This document shows, piece after piece, positions 1 through 5,656 of a stretch of 5,656 nucleotides of DNA. The notes beneath the pieces are model-generated. The model was not told the DNA's origin and did no database searches. It saw only the letters and a list, made by a program, of their open reading frames with translations. Position 1 is the first letter of the stretch. Every line of letters begins with the position of its first letter. The position numbers and the translations under genes were made by a program. Source of the DNA: Ramlibacter sp. (GTDB taxonomy: Bacteria > Pseudomonadota > Gammaproteobacteria > Burkholderiales > Burkholderiaceae_C). The stretch lies in assembly GCA_021156245.1 (NCBI GenBank), contig JAJNBO010000197.1, positions 1 to 5,656 on the forward strand. The letters are read 5' to 3'.

Positions 1-1098
1 CGCCTGGTGCGCTTTCTCGGCTTCCGCGAGGGCATCGCGCACGCGGGCCTGCATCTCCTGGTTGGAGCGCTCCACGGCACGGCTGCTCTCGGCCAGTACC
101 TGCAGCACCTTGTCGACTTCGGCCAGGCCGGTCGGGTGCACTTCGACGGACTCCGCGCGGCCGATGCGTTCCGCCGCATCCTTGGCCTGCAGCACAGGGC
201 GCGCAATGCCGCGCTCCAGCCGGATGGCGGCCCACAGGGCGATCGCCAGCAGCGCGGCGGACAAGGCAGCGAAGCCCGCCGCCGCACGCTCCGGCGAGCC
301 CACCTGGGTCAGCGGAACGCCGATGACCGCGGTCCAGCCGTAATCGGGCGCCGTGCTGAAGGACGACAGCGTTTCCACCCCGTTCAGGGTCCGGGTTTCG
401 TACAGGCCGCTGCGGCCCTTGCCGATCTGGCTGCGCAGTCTCTCGCTGGAGGGCCTGCCGATGAACCTGGCCGCTTCGGTGTTGCGGGCCACCACCACGC
501 CCTTGGAATCAACCACCGAAGCGATCCAGGACTGCGGCAGTTTCTGGTCCTCGAACACCTTCTGGAGCGCGGATGCATAGCCAGCGTACGAGAGCATGTA
601 GCGCGGCCGTCCGTCCTGCTCGACCAGCACCGTCACCGCGAAGCTGTACTGCTTGCCGAGCGGTGCGTAGTAGAGGTCGGACACGAGGACGCCGCCGCTG
701 GCGTTGCGGACCTGCTCGTACGTGTACACCACGCGCGGCAACGAGGTGTCGCCGAACGACCTGCGCGTGTTCAGCAGCTGGCGGCCGTCGAGGTCGGCCA
801 GCACCACCACGGTGGAAGGGTCGGGGGCGATGGTCTTCGCGTACTGGTAAAAGGTCTCCAGGCTTTCCAGCCGGAGGGAAGGTGACGACGACAGGGTGCG
901 GACGAGGGCCGCGCGGCGCGCGATCTCCCGGTCGACCACCAGCGACAGCGCGCGGGTGGCCTCACCCAGGCCGCTCTCGAACTGCCGCAGCTTCTCGGAA
1001 TAGACGTAGTAGATGGTGCCGACGGCCGCCAGCGCGGCGGGGACCATGCACGCGAGCACCAGCGTGAGCAGCCTGGATCGGACTGTAGAGTTGCGCAC
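1..1098 (-). CDS. Membrane sensor protein with dCache-like periplasmic domain and HAMP, probably a histidine kinase (C-terminus outside window)
   Basis: This frame is open from 1143 down to base 1 and gives 366 residues from a GTG at 1098, the only usual start codon between the preceding in-frame stop (1146-1144) and the first membrane segment. No clear ribosome site precedes it. Residues about 9-32 form a hydrophobic segment. Residues 33-270 read as a periplasmic double-Cache sensor, with the family-typical stretches VVVLADLDGRQLLNT (97-111), VVDSKGVVVARN (195-206) and GWTAVIGVP (254-262). A second membrane segment spans about 272-292, then a HAMP-like region (RPV at 300-302, AEVDKVLQVL at 326-335) and a helical, charged coiled-coil start at 340-366. 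Such proteins sense small ligands in the periplasm and signal to a cytoplasmic output. That output lies beyond the left edge. A histidine kinase, often a hybrid one, is most likely by analogy with relatives; a diguanylate cyclase or chemoreceptor cannot be excluded. The gene lies 63 bases downstream of the LysR gene on the same strand. Confidence 0.8.
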   Translation of the reverse strand, partial: MRNSTVRSRLLTLVLACMVPAALAAVGTIYYVYSEKLRQFESGLGEATRALSLVVDREIARRAALVRTLSSSPSLRLESLETFYQYAKTIAPDPSTVVVLADLDGRQLLNTRRSFGDTSLPRVVYTYEQVRNASGGVLVSDLYYAPLGKQYSFAVTVLVEQDGRPRYMLSYAGYASALQKVFEDQKLPQSWIASVVDSKGVVVARNTEAARFIGRPSSERLRSQIGKGRSGLYETRTLNGVETLSSFSTAPDYGWTAVIGVPLTQVGSPERAAAGFAALSAALLAIALWAAIRLERGIARPVLQAKDAAERIGRAESVEVHPTGLAEVDKVLQVLAESSRAVERSNQEMQARVRDALAEAEKAHQA

Positions 1099-1124
1099 GC
1101 TGCATTGTCGTGCGACACGGCTTT

Positions 1125-1152
1125 CTTTCGGGTAGGACGAAGCCTACGAAAG
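1125..1152 (-). promoter_or_regulatory. Hairpin in the gap between the LysR gene and the sensor gene
   Basis: On the minus strand, arm CTTTCGTAGG (1152-1143) pairs with CCTA (1136-1133) and CGAAAG (1130-1125). The loop is six bases (CTTCGT) and two unpaired C residues (1132-1131) interrupt the right arm, giving ten base pairs. It starts ten bases after the LysR stop codon and ends 26 bases before the sensor start codon. No run of T follows on either strand, so it does not match a standard intrinsic terminator. It could be a weak or factor-assisted terminator, a transcript-stabilising 3' end for the LysR message, or a leader structure of the sensor message. Confidence 0.45.
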
Positions 1153-1161
1153 TACGACGTT

Positions 1162-2097
1162 TCAGTCGACCTGCCGGTTGCGCAGCGCGTGAACGAAGCC
1201 CTGCGCGGCCGGCGACAGCTCGCGATGGCGGCGCGTGATGAGGTGGATCGAGGGAACGCGCAGGGGCAACTCCAGCGGCACCACCCGCAGCACGCCCAGA
1301 CGGGCATAGTGCGCGGCAAGCGATGCCGGCATGATGGCTGCCATGTCGCTGGCCTCCAACAGCACCGTGGTCGCCACCGTCGAGGCGGTTTCGATGATGT
1401 CCAGGCGCGCATGGAGTCCCGCCTCCCGCAGCACGGACTCGAACCGGCTGCGTTGCGGCGAGCCCGGCGGCTGCAGCACCCACGGCCACTGCACCAGGTC
1501 TTCGAGCGTCGGCTGGCCCTCCAGCAGGGGGTGCCCGACGCGCACCACGGCCACCTGCGGTTCGGCGAGCAGGGGCTCGATCGCCAGGTCCTCGTCGGTG
1601 TGGCGATCGGTGGGACGGCCGAGCACCAGGTCCACCTCGCCGCGTTCGAGCAAGGCGATCATCACGTCGCTGGTCTCGACCAGCACCGAGACCGCCACGC
1701 GCGGATGCTGGCGCTGGAACGCGGAGAGCGCGGGCGCCAGCAACTGAGGCAGCGCGCCGGGCACCGTGCCCAGGCGCAAGCGGCCACGCAAGCCGGACTG
1801 CAATGCGGCCACCTGCTCGCGCGCGAAGCCGAAGTCCACCAGCGCCTGCCGCGCATACCGCACCAGCACCTCGCCGCTGGGAGTGGGTTCCATGCCGCGC
1901 GCCAGGCGGGTGAAGAGGCGGGCGCCGACCGCGTCCTCCACCTGCTGCAGCAGCTTGGTCGCGGCGGGCTGGCTCATGCCGAGACCGGCCGCCGCCCGGC
2001 CCAGGTTGTTCTCGCGACCCAGAGCTTCCAGCAGCAGCAACTGGCGCGTACGCAGCCGCAGCAGCAAGGCGGCATCGGAAAGGGTGGCCTTGGCCAT
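1162..2097 (-). CDS. LysR-type transcriptional regulator
   Basis: This 311-residue protein has the usual family length. Residues about 14-75 form the winged helix-turn-helix; the recognition part is NNLGRAAAGLGMSQPAATKL (30-49), followed by the expected LFTRLARGMEPTPSGEVL (61-78). A linker helix (80-100) leads to a periplasmic-binding-protein-like effector domain (about 104-300) that includes RGRLRLGTVPG (104-114), GEVDLVLGRP (153-162) and WPWVLQPPGSPQRSRFE (204-220). The last stretch resembles the GbpR-like branch of LysR effector domains; this placement is from memory and tentative. The ATG at 2097 gives a full helix-turn-helix; the bases before it (TCCCTCCCC) offer no good Shine-Dalgarno sequence. 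The gene is transcribed away from the Bug/dehydrogenase pair and shares a 116-base control region with it. In this family that arrangement usually means the regulator controls the divergent genes and itself. The effector is unknown but is plausibly the Bug ligand or a breakdown product. Confidence 0.95.
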   Translation of the reverse strand: MAKATLSDAALLLRLRTRQLLLLEALGRENNLGRAAAGLGMSQPAATKLLQQVEDAVGARLFTRLARGMEPTPSGEVLVRYARQALVDFGFAREQVAALQSGLRGRLRLGTVPGALPQLLAPALSAFQRQHPRVAVSVLVETSDVMIALLERGEVDLVLGRPTDRHTDEDLAIEPLLAEPQVAVVRVGHPLLEGQPTLEDLVQWPWVLQPPGSPQRSRFESVLREAGLHARLDIIETASTVATTVLLEASDMAAIMPASLAAHYARLGVLRVVPLELPLRVPSIHLITRRHRELSPAAQGFVHALRNRQVD

Positions 2098-2213
2098 GGG
2101 GAGGGATATACGAACGAATATGGATTATTCCGGGAAATTGATTGGCCGGGAATGGCTGGACCTCTTACCCTGCGTCGCAAGCCCGGGCGTTCGACCCGCG
2201 CAGGAGACAAGCA
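2098..2213. promoter_or_regulatory. Divergent control region between the LysR gene and the Bug receptor gene
   Basis: These 116 bases separate two divergent start codons and must hold both promoters. An AT-richer patch (about 2106-2145) stands out against the GC-rich surroundings. It contains a perfect short dyad, GAATA-N5-TATTC (2116-2130), and an imperfect direct repeat: GATT-N3-CCGGGAA (2123-2136) and GATT-N2-CCGGGAA (2140-2152). Either could be the operator of the LysR protein. The dyad does not fit the strict T-N11-A rule for LysR sites. I could not find a convincing sigma-70 -35/-10 pair on either strand; a TTGATT at 2138-2143 is a possible -35 for the plus-strand operon but lacks a good -10. 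The palindrome GCCCGGGC at 2181-2188 lies in the probable leader of the plus-strand transcript. Confidence 0.55.
2202..2207 (+). promoter_or_regulatory. Ribosome binding site that fixes the Bug gene start
   Basis: AGGAGA lies six bases before the ATG at 2214, a near-ideal spacing. This supports that ATG over the in-frame TTG at 2142, which would add 24 residues ahead of the signal peptide. Confidence 0.85.
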
Positions 2214-3197
2214 ATGCCCCGTCCCACTCGCCGCGCCGTTGCCATGGCCGCCGTTTCGCTGTGGCTCGCCGCCGTGGCGCCCGCGTTCGCCCAGGCATGG
2301 CCCGACAAGCCGCTGCGCATCATGGTCGGGGCCTCGCCGGGCGGCGGCACCGACATCCTCGCTCGCATGCTGGCCGAGAAACTGGCGACGGACTTGAAGC
2401 AGACGGTGGTGGTCGAGAACCGCCCGGGCGCATCCAACACGATCGCGGCCGAGATCACCGCCAAGGCGCCCGCGGACGGCACGACCCTGCTGCTGGCCAC
2501 CAATACGGCGCAGGCCATCGCGCCGCACCTGCTGAAACTGAAGTTCGACCCGCTCAAGGACCTGCAGCCCATTGGCCTGGTCGCCGTGATGCCCAACGTG
2601 CTGGTGGTGTCCGCCGCCTCGCCGTACAGGTCGCTGAAGGAGCTGACCGCCGCGATGACGCAGAACCCCGGCGCGATGAAGTACGCGTCGTCCGGTATCG
2701 GCAGCACGCAGCACATCGCCGGGGAAGCCTTCGCCCTGGCCACCGGCACGAAGGCCGTCCACATCCCCTACAAGGGCAGCGCCCAGGCGCACGTGGACAT
2801 CATCGGCGGCGACGTCACCATGATGTTCGACTCCACGTCTTCGGCCATGGGGCAGATCAAGGCCGGCAAGTTCCGCCCGCTCGCGGTGATGGCCGAGCGC
2901 CGCTCCGCCGAGATGCCAGACGTTCCGACCATGGGGGAGGCCGGTATCAAGGGCGTGGACGTCGCCACCTGGTACGGACTCTACGTGACCGCCGGCACGC
3001 CCAAGCCCGTGGTGGACACGCTGATCGCCGAAGTCACGCGGATCCTGAAGATGCCGGATGTGCAGGCGCGCATCAAGGGGATGGGGGGCGAGGTCGGCGC
3101 GCTGGTGTCCACCCAGTTCGCCGAAATGAACCGGCTGGAGTTCGAGCGCTTCGGCAAGCTGGTGCGCGACGCCAATATCAAGGCGGACGGCCAGTGA
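2214..3197 (+). CDS. Bug-family periplasmic solute receptor (tripartite tricarboxylate transporter substrate-binding protein type)
   Basis: This 327-residue secreted protein has a Sec signal peptide at residues 1-26: basic start PRPTRR, hydrophobic core, and AFA before the likely cut, with the mature chain beginning QAWPDKPLR. Family landmarks follow in order: VGASPGGGTDILAR (38-51), VVVENRPGASN (65-75), FDPLKDLQPI (111-120), YASSGIGSTQHIAGE (157-171), HIPYKGSAQA (183-192), MFDS (204-207) and VPTMGEAG (237-244). In known Bug proteins the PGGGTD-type loop, the SSGxGS/H region and the Asp of the MFD-type motif line the ligand cleft and bind carboxylates through water. The ligand is probably an organic acid, but its identity cannot be read from sequence. 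No TctA/TctB-like membrane genes are in the window, so this is an orphan receptor here, as is common in Burkholderiales. Its stop codon overlaps the start of the dehydrogenase gene, so the two are co-transcribed and probably translationally coupled. Confidence 0.95.
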   Translation: MPRPTRRAVAMAAVSLWLAAVAPAFAQAWPDKPLRIMVGASPGGGTDILARMLAEKLATDLKQTVVVENRPGASNTIAAEITAKAPADGTTLLLATNTAQAIAPHLLKLKFDPLKDLQPIGLVAVMPNVLVVSAASPYRSLKELTAAMTQNPGAMKYASSGIGSTQHIAGEAFALATGTKAVHIPYKGSAQAHVDIIGGDVTMMFDSTSSAMGQIKAGKFRPLAVMAERRSAEMPDVPTMGEAGIKGVDVATWYGLYVTAGTPKPVVDTLIAEVTRILKMPDVQARIKGMGGEVGALVSTQFAEMNRLEFERFGKLVRDANIKADGQ

Positions 3198-4198
3198 GCG
3201 CCGCGCCGAAAGCCCGCCTCGCGTTCCTGCTCGGTGACCCGGCCGGCGTGGGCCCGGAGATGGGCGTGAAGTTGCTCGATCGCCGGTCCAACCGGGAGGC
3301 GGCCGACGTCCTGCTGATCGCGCCCGCATCGGCGCTGGCCACCGGCGAGCGGCACGCGGGGCGCCGGCTCGACGTGCTGCCGCTGCGCGCCGGCGAGCCG
3401 CTGCGCTTCGAGGCCGGCCGCATCACGCACATGGTGCAGGCGGAGCCGGCTGCCGGCGCCGCTCCCCTCGGAGAATGCAGCGAAGCCGCCGGGCAGTCCG
3501 CGCTGCAGGCGCTGGCCGCCGCAACCTCGCTCGCCCGCGACGGCGCGGTGCAGGGCATCGTCTTCGCGCCCCTGAACAAGCACGCGTTGCGCATGGCGGG
3601 GATGCAGGAGGAAGACGAACTGCGCTACATGCAGGGCATGCTGGGGGTGCGCAGCTTCACCTGCGAGTTCAACATCACCGACCAGCTTTGGACCTCGCGG
3701 GTCACCTCGCACGTGCCGCTGAAGGACGTGGCGGCGCTGATCACCGAGGCCGCGGTGGCCGATGCGGTGCACATCATCGACGAGGCGCTGCGGCGCTCGG
3801 GCATCGCGCGGCCCCGCATCGCCGTGTCGGGACTGAACCCGCACGCAGGCGACGGCGGCTCCATCGGCCGCGAGGAGATCGAGGTCATCGCGCCCGCCAT
3901 CGACCGGCTGCGCCGGGATGGCCTGGACGCGAGCGGGCCCTGGTCACCCGACACGGTCTTCATCGCGGCAAGGCGCGGCGACTTCGACGCCGTCGTCTCG
4001 ATGTACCACGACCAGGGCCAGATCGCGATGAAGCTGATGGGCTTCGAGCGCGGCGTCACGCTGCACGGCGGCCTGCCGGTTCCGGTGGCGACCTCCGCCA
4101 GCGGCAGCGCCTTCGACATCGCGGGCAAGGGCGTCGCGCGCATCGAAGGACTGCAGCACGCCTTCGATCTTTGCGTGCGGATTGCAACCAGAGCCTGA
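3194..4198 (+). CDS. PdxA-family metal- and NAD(P)-dependent dehydrogenase, divergent paralogue of 4-hydroxythreonine-4-phosphate dehydrogenase
   Basis: This 334-residue protein has the normal PdxA length. The GTG at 3194 overlaps the Bug stop codon (GTGA) and follows AAGGCGG at 3180-3186; the open frame runs much further upstream, but only across the Bug and LysR genes. Motifs seen: GDPAGVGPE (14-22), FAPLNKHALRMAG (124-136), TSHVPLKDV (171-179), GLNPHAGDGG (213-222), MYHDQGQIAMK (270-280) and DIAGKG (308-313). His173, His217 and His272 match the three metal ligands of E. coli PdxA (166, 211, 266) in spacing, and Lys280 matches its Lys274. The substrate-binding His-Thr pair of the GHTE motif is missing after the AG at 135-136. 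Thr289, Val298, Ala302 and Ser303 stand where E. coli has Asn283, Arg292, Asp296 and His297. A role in pyridoxal phosphate synthesis is therefore unlikely. Degradative relatives such as TphB (a dihydrodiol dicarboxylate dehydrogenase) and the PdxA2 four-carbon sugar-acid enzymes show what such paralogues can do. I infer oxidation of a hydroxy acid linked to the Bug ligand. Automatic pipelines would probably label it pdxA. Confidence 0.9.
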   Translation: MSAAPKARLAFLLGDPAGVGPEMGVKLLDRRSNREAADVLLIAPASALATGERHAGRRLDVLPLRAGEPLRFEAGRITHMVQAEPAAGAAPLGECSEAAGQSALQALAAATSLARDGAVQGIVFAPLNKHALRMAGMQEEDELRYMQGMLGVRSFTCEFNITDQLWTSRVTSHVPLKDVAALITEAAVADAVHIIDEALRRSGIARPRIAVSGLNPHAGDGGSIGREEIEVIAPAIDRLRRDGLDASGPWSPDTVFIAARRGDFDAVVSMYHDQGQIAMKLMGFERGVTLHGGLPVPVATSASGSAFDIAGKGVARIEGLQHAFDLCVRIATRA

Positions 4199-4202
4199 GG
4201 CG

Positions 4203-5150
4203 TCAGCCCTCGAACTGCGGATGCAACTGCCGGATCCGGTTCATGGCCATCCCGGCGGCTGCGGTCCGCGTCTCCACCCCCAGCTTCGCGAACACCCGTT
4301 CGAGGTGCTTCTTCACCGTGGCAGGACTGGCGCCCAGGATGTCGGCGATGTCGCGGTTGATCTTGCCCTTGACGACCCAGTACAGCACTTCGGCCTCGCG
4401 GGCCGTGAGCTTGAACGCGAGGCTCATGGACTCGATGATCGCCGCGTCCGACACCTCGCGCATCACGATCAGCCAGTCGTCGTCGCCGGTCTGCTGGTGC
4501 AGCCGGATCGACAGCCGCCGGGCGCCGCGTTCCGCGGCCAAACGGGGCGGCTCGATCTGCTTCTCGGCATCGGCGAGATGCCGGCGCAACCACGTGAGGA
4601 TCGCGGCAGGCGTCTCCGGCGCGCTGGTGCCGTAGTAGGTTTCCAGCAGCTCGCGCGCCAGCGGCGTCTGCCAGAGCAGCCGGCCGTCGCTCGCACGCAC
4701 CGCGATGCTGGCATAGCCGAACGCGTCGAGCGCGTTGCGCGTCTGCCGTGCCTGCCGCGCGCTCTGCAAGTGCACGCCCATGCGCGCCAGCACTTCCTTG
4801 GGCTTGATCGGCTTGGTGACGTAGTCGACACCCCCTGCTTCGAGCGCCGCCACCAGGTGCTCGGTTTCGGTCAGGCCCGTCATGAAGATGATCGGGATGT
4901 GCGCCGTCACGGCCTGGCTCTTGAGCCGCTTGGCGACTTCGAAGCCGTCCAGCCCCGGCATCATCGCGTCGAGCAGCACGATGTCCGGCAGCGCCTGCGC
5001 CGCGCGCTGCAAGGCGGCTTCGCCGCTGGTGGCGACCAGCACGGTGTAACCCGATTCGTCCAGCGCGTCGTGCAGGACGGACAGGTTGTCCGGCACGTCG
5101 TCCACCACCAGCACGACGTCGCTGTCCGATCGGTCCAGCATCGGCTTCAT
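4203..5150 (-). CDS. Response regulator: receiver, PAS-like middle domain, LuxR-type DNA-binding domain
   Basis: This 315-residue cytoplasmic regulator starts with a receiver domain (about 11-128): acidic pair Asp17-Asp18, phosphorylation site Asp61 in VLLDAMMPGLDG (58-69), Thr91 in FMTG, and Lys113 in TKPIKP. Residues about 140-232 resemble a degenerate PAS domain (FGYASIAVRASDGRLLWQTP at 144-163, then WLIVMREVSD at 226-235). The C-terminus (about 246-308) is a LuxR/NarL helix-turn-helix with LTAREAEVLYWVVKGKINRD (248-267), IADILGASPATVKKHLERVF (268-287) and AKLGVETRTAA. The frame is open further upstream, but the ATG at 5150 sits directly before the receiver fold, follows GGAGG (5165-5161) by ten bases, and overlaps the stop of the upstream kinase gene (ATGA). 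It is therefore the likely phosphorylation partner of that kinase. The stop codon lies four bases from the stop of the convergent dehydrogenase gene. Target genes are unknown. Confidence 0.93.
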   Translation of the reverse strand: MKPMLDRSDSDVVLVVDDVPDNLSVLHDALDESGYTVLVATSGEAALQRAAQALPDIVLLDAMMPGLDGFEVAKRLKSQAVTAHIPIIFMTGLTETEHLVAALEAGGVDYVTKPIKPKEVLARMGVHLQSARQARQTRNALDAFGYASIAVRASDGRLLWQTPLARELLETYYGTSAPETPAAILTWLRRHLADAEKQIEPPRLAAERGARRLSIRLHQQTGDDDWLIVMREVSDAAIIESMSLAFKLTAREAEVLYWVVKGKINRDIADILGASPATVKKHLERVFAKLGVETRTAAAGMAMNRIRQLHPQFEG

Positions 5151-5656
5151 GGCGGCGTTCCCTCCCGAGTCGGCTGCGCCCGCGCCAGCTCGCGCCCGAT
5201 GGCTTCGAACTGGAACCGGCGCGCCAGCTCGCGCATGGCAGCGGTGAACGCAGCGCAATCCGGCTGCACCGCATCGATAGCATCGAGCTGGTTCAGGATG
5301 CCCCGGTAGTAGCCGAGCTGCACCGCCTGCTGCAAGGGCGCCAGCAGCGCCGCGCGCGGCCAGCACCAGTTGGCGGGGACCACCGGCGCCAATGCAGCCG
5401 GCACGGGCTCCTGCAGCCAGCGCAAGCCGAGCTGCCGCTCCAGCCAGTCGAGCAGTTCCGTGTGCCGCACCGGCTTGACGATGAAGTCCTCCGGCCGGAT
5501 GCCGACGTCGTTGTCCAGCGCCTTGTCGAAGGCATTGGCGGACACGACGGCGACCTTCGCCTGGACCCCTTCCATGCGGCGCGTGCGGCGGATCGTTTCC
5601 CAGCCGTCGATGCCGGGCATCGCCAGGTCCACCAGCATCGCGTCCGGCCGCAGGCC
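5147..5656 (-). CDS. Hybrid sensor histidine kinase, C-terminal receiver domain and helical tail (N-terminus outside window)
   Basis: The visible 169 residues are the C-terminal end of a protein that continues beyond the right edge. They begin inside a receiver domain: phosphorylation site Asp10 in MLVDLAMPGIDGWE (7-20), the Ser/Thr position as Ser39 in VVSANAF, and Lys61 in FIVKPV (58-63). After the receiver (to about residue 76) comes a tail of roughly 90 residues, predicted mostly helical, with PLQQAVQLGYYRGILNQLDA (107-126) and AAFTAAMRELARRFQFEAIG (135-154). I recall similar tails after the receiver of hybrid kinases in Burkholderiales, but know no name for it. No His-phosphotransfer motif is evident. 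A receiver-ended protein directly upstream of a response regulator with a four-base overlap is best explained as a hybrid histidine kinase; the kinase core itself is not visible, so a stand-alone receiver protein remains possible. Confidence 0.8.
   Translation of the reverse strand, partial: GLRPDAMLVDLAMPGIDGWETIRRTRRMEGVQAKVAVVSANAFDKALDNDVGIRPEDFIVKPVRHTELLDWLERQLGLRWLQEPVPAALAPVVPANWCWPRAALLAPLQQAVQLGYYRGILNQLDAIDAVQPDCAAFTAAMRELARRFQFEAIGRELARAQPTREGTPP

Noticed and set aside
7..885. Plus-strand open frame of 292 codons opposite the sensor gene
   Set aside because: Its translation is rich in His, Gly, Arg and Gln with no domain pattern, while the minus-strand frame gives two membrane segments and recognisable Cache and HAMP stretches. 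It is an antisense frame caused by high GC.
2142..2213. Earlier TTG start for the Bug protein
   Set aside because: It would put 24 residues before an otherwise standard signal peptide and has no ribosome site, whereas AGGAGA stands six bases before the ATG at 2214.
1105..2397. Plus-strand open frame of 430 codons opposite the LysR gene
   Set aside because: It starts at a TTG with no ribosome site, mirrors the LysR coding sequence and runs into the Bug gene in the wrong frame.
1766..3193. N-terminal extension or fusion of the PdxA-like protein, since its frame is open far upstream
   Set aside because: The extension is Arg-rich nonsense read across the LysR and Bug genes. The GTG at 3194 directly precedes the family N-terminus and has its own ribosome site.
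1974..3329. Minus-strand open frame of 451 codons opposite the Bug gene
   Set aside because: Low-complexity Arg/Gly/His-rich translation with no family motif; the plus strand encodes a clear Bug protein with a signal peptide and ribosome site.
3194..4198. Naming the dehydrogenase tphB
   Set aside because: The pairing with a Bug receptor and the loss of the GHTE motif recall TphB, but no terephthalate dioxygenase genes are seen, the regulator is LysR rather than IclR type, and sequence similarity beyond family motifs is not evident by eye.
4195..4206. CTGA-GGCG-TCAG inverted repeat as a bidirectional terminator
   Set aside because: The four-base arms are mainly the two convergent TGA stop codons, and no T-run follows on either strand.
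5151..5366. Longer N-terminus for the response regulator
   Set aside because: The added residues are Ala/Arg/Gly-rich and lie in the shadow of the kinase tail. The ATG at 5150 sits right before the receiver fold and overlaps the kinase stop codon.

Overview
The window is GC-rich bacterial DNA, almost fully coding, with very strong third-position GC. Long spurious open frames therefore run antisense to most real genes. The gene set points to a betaproteobacterium of the order Burkholderiales, probably Comamonadaceae or Alcaligenaceae: a Bug-type periplasmic tricarboxylate receptor, a divergent LysR regulator, a degradative PdxA-family dehydrogenase, and a hybrid kinase with a REC-PAS-LuxR response regulator. 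The assignment comes from gene families and composition only; no rRNA or other marker is present.

Layout. (1) Positions 1-1098, minus strand: the N-terminal 366 residues of a membrane sensor (TM, double-Cache-like periplasmic domain, TM, HAMP, coiled coil). It runs off the left edge before its output domain. (2) Positions 1162-2097, minus: a complete LysR-type regulator, separated from the sensor gene by 63 bases that contain a hairpin. (3) Positions 2098-2213: the only sizeable intergenic region, a divergent control region with an AT-rich patch, a short dyad and an imperfect direct repeat. (4) Positions 2214-3197 and 3194-4198, plus: a Bug solute receptor and a PdxA-family dehydrogenase that overlap by four bases (GTGA). 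(5) Positions 4203-5150 and 5147-5656, minus: a response regulator and, upstream of it, the C-terminal receiver end of a hybrid histidine kinase that runs off the right edge. These two also overlap by four bases (ATGA).

How the genes may work together. The centre looks like a small catabolic cassette. The Bug protein would capture an organic acid in the periplasm, the PdxA-family enzyme would oxidise a hydroxylated acid derived from it, and the LysR protein would control the divergent pair according to a metabolite. The dehydrogenase keeps the metal-binding histidines of PdxA but has lost the residues that hold 4-hydroxythreonine phosphate. A role in vitamin B6 synthesis is therefore unlikely, and its substrate is open. 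The flanking two-component genes are probably separate transcription units; a link to the cassette is only suggested by proximity.

I see no mobile element, CRISPR array, tRNA, rRNA or defence system. The most interesting item is the unassigned substrate of the Bug/PdxA-like pair.
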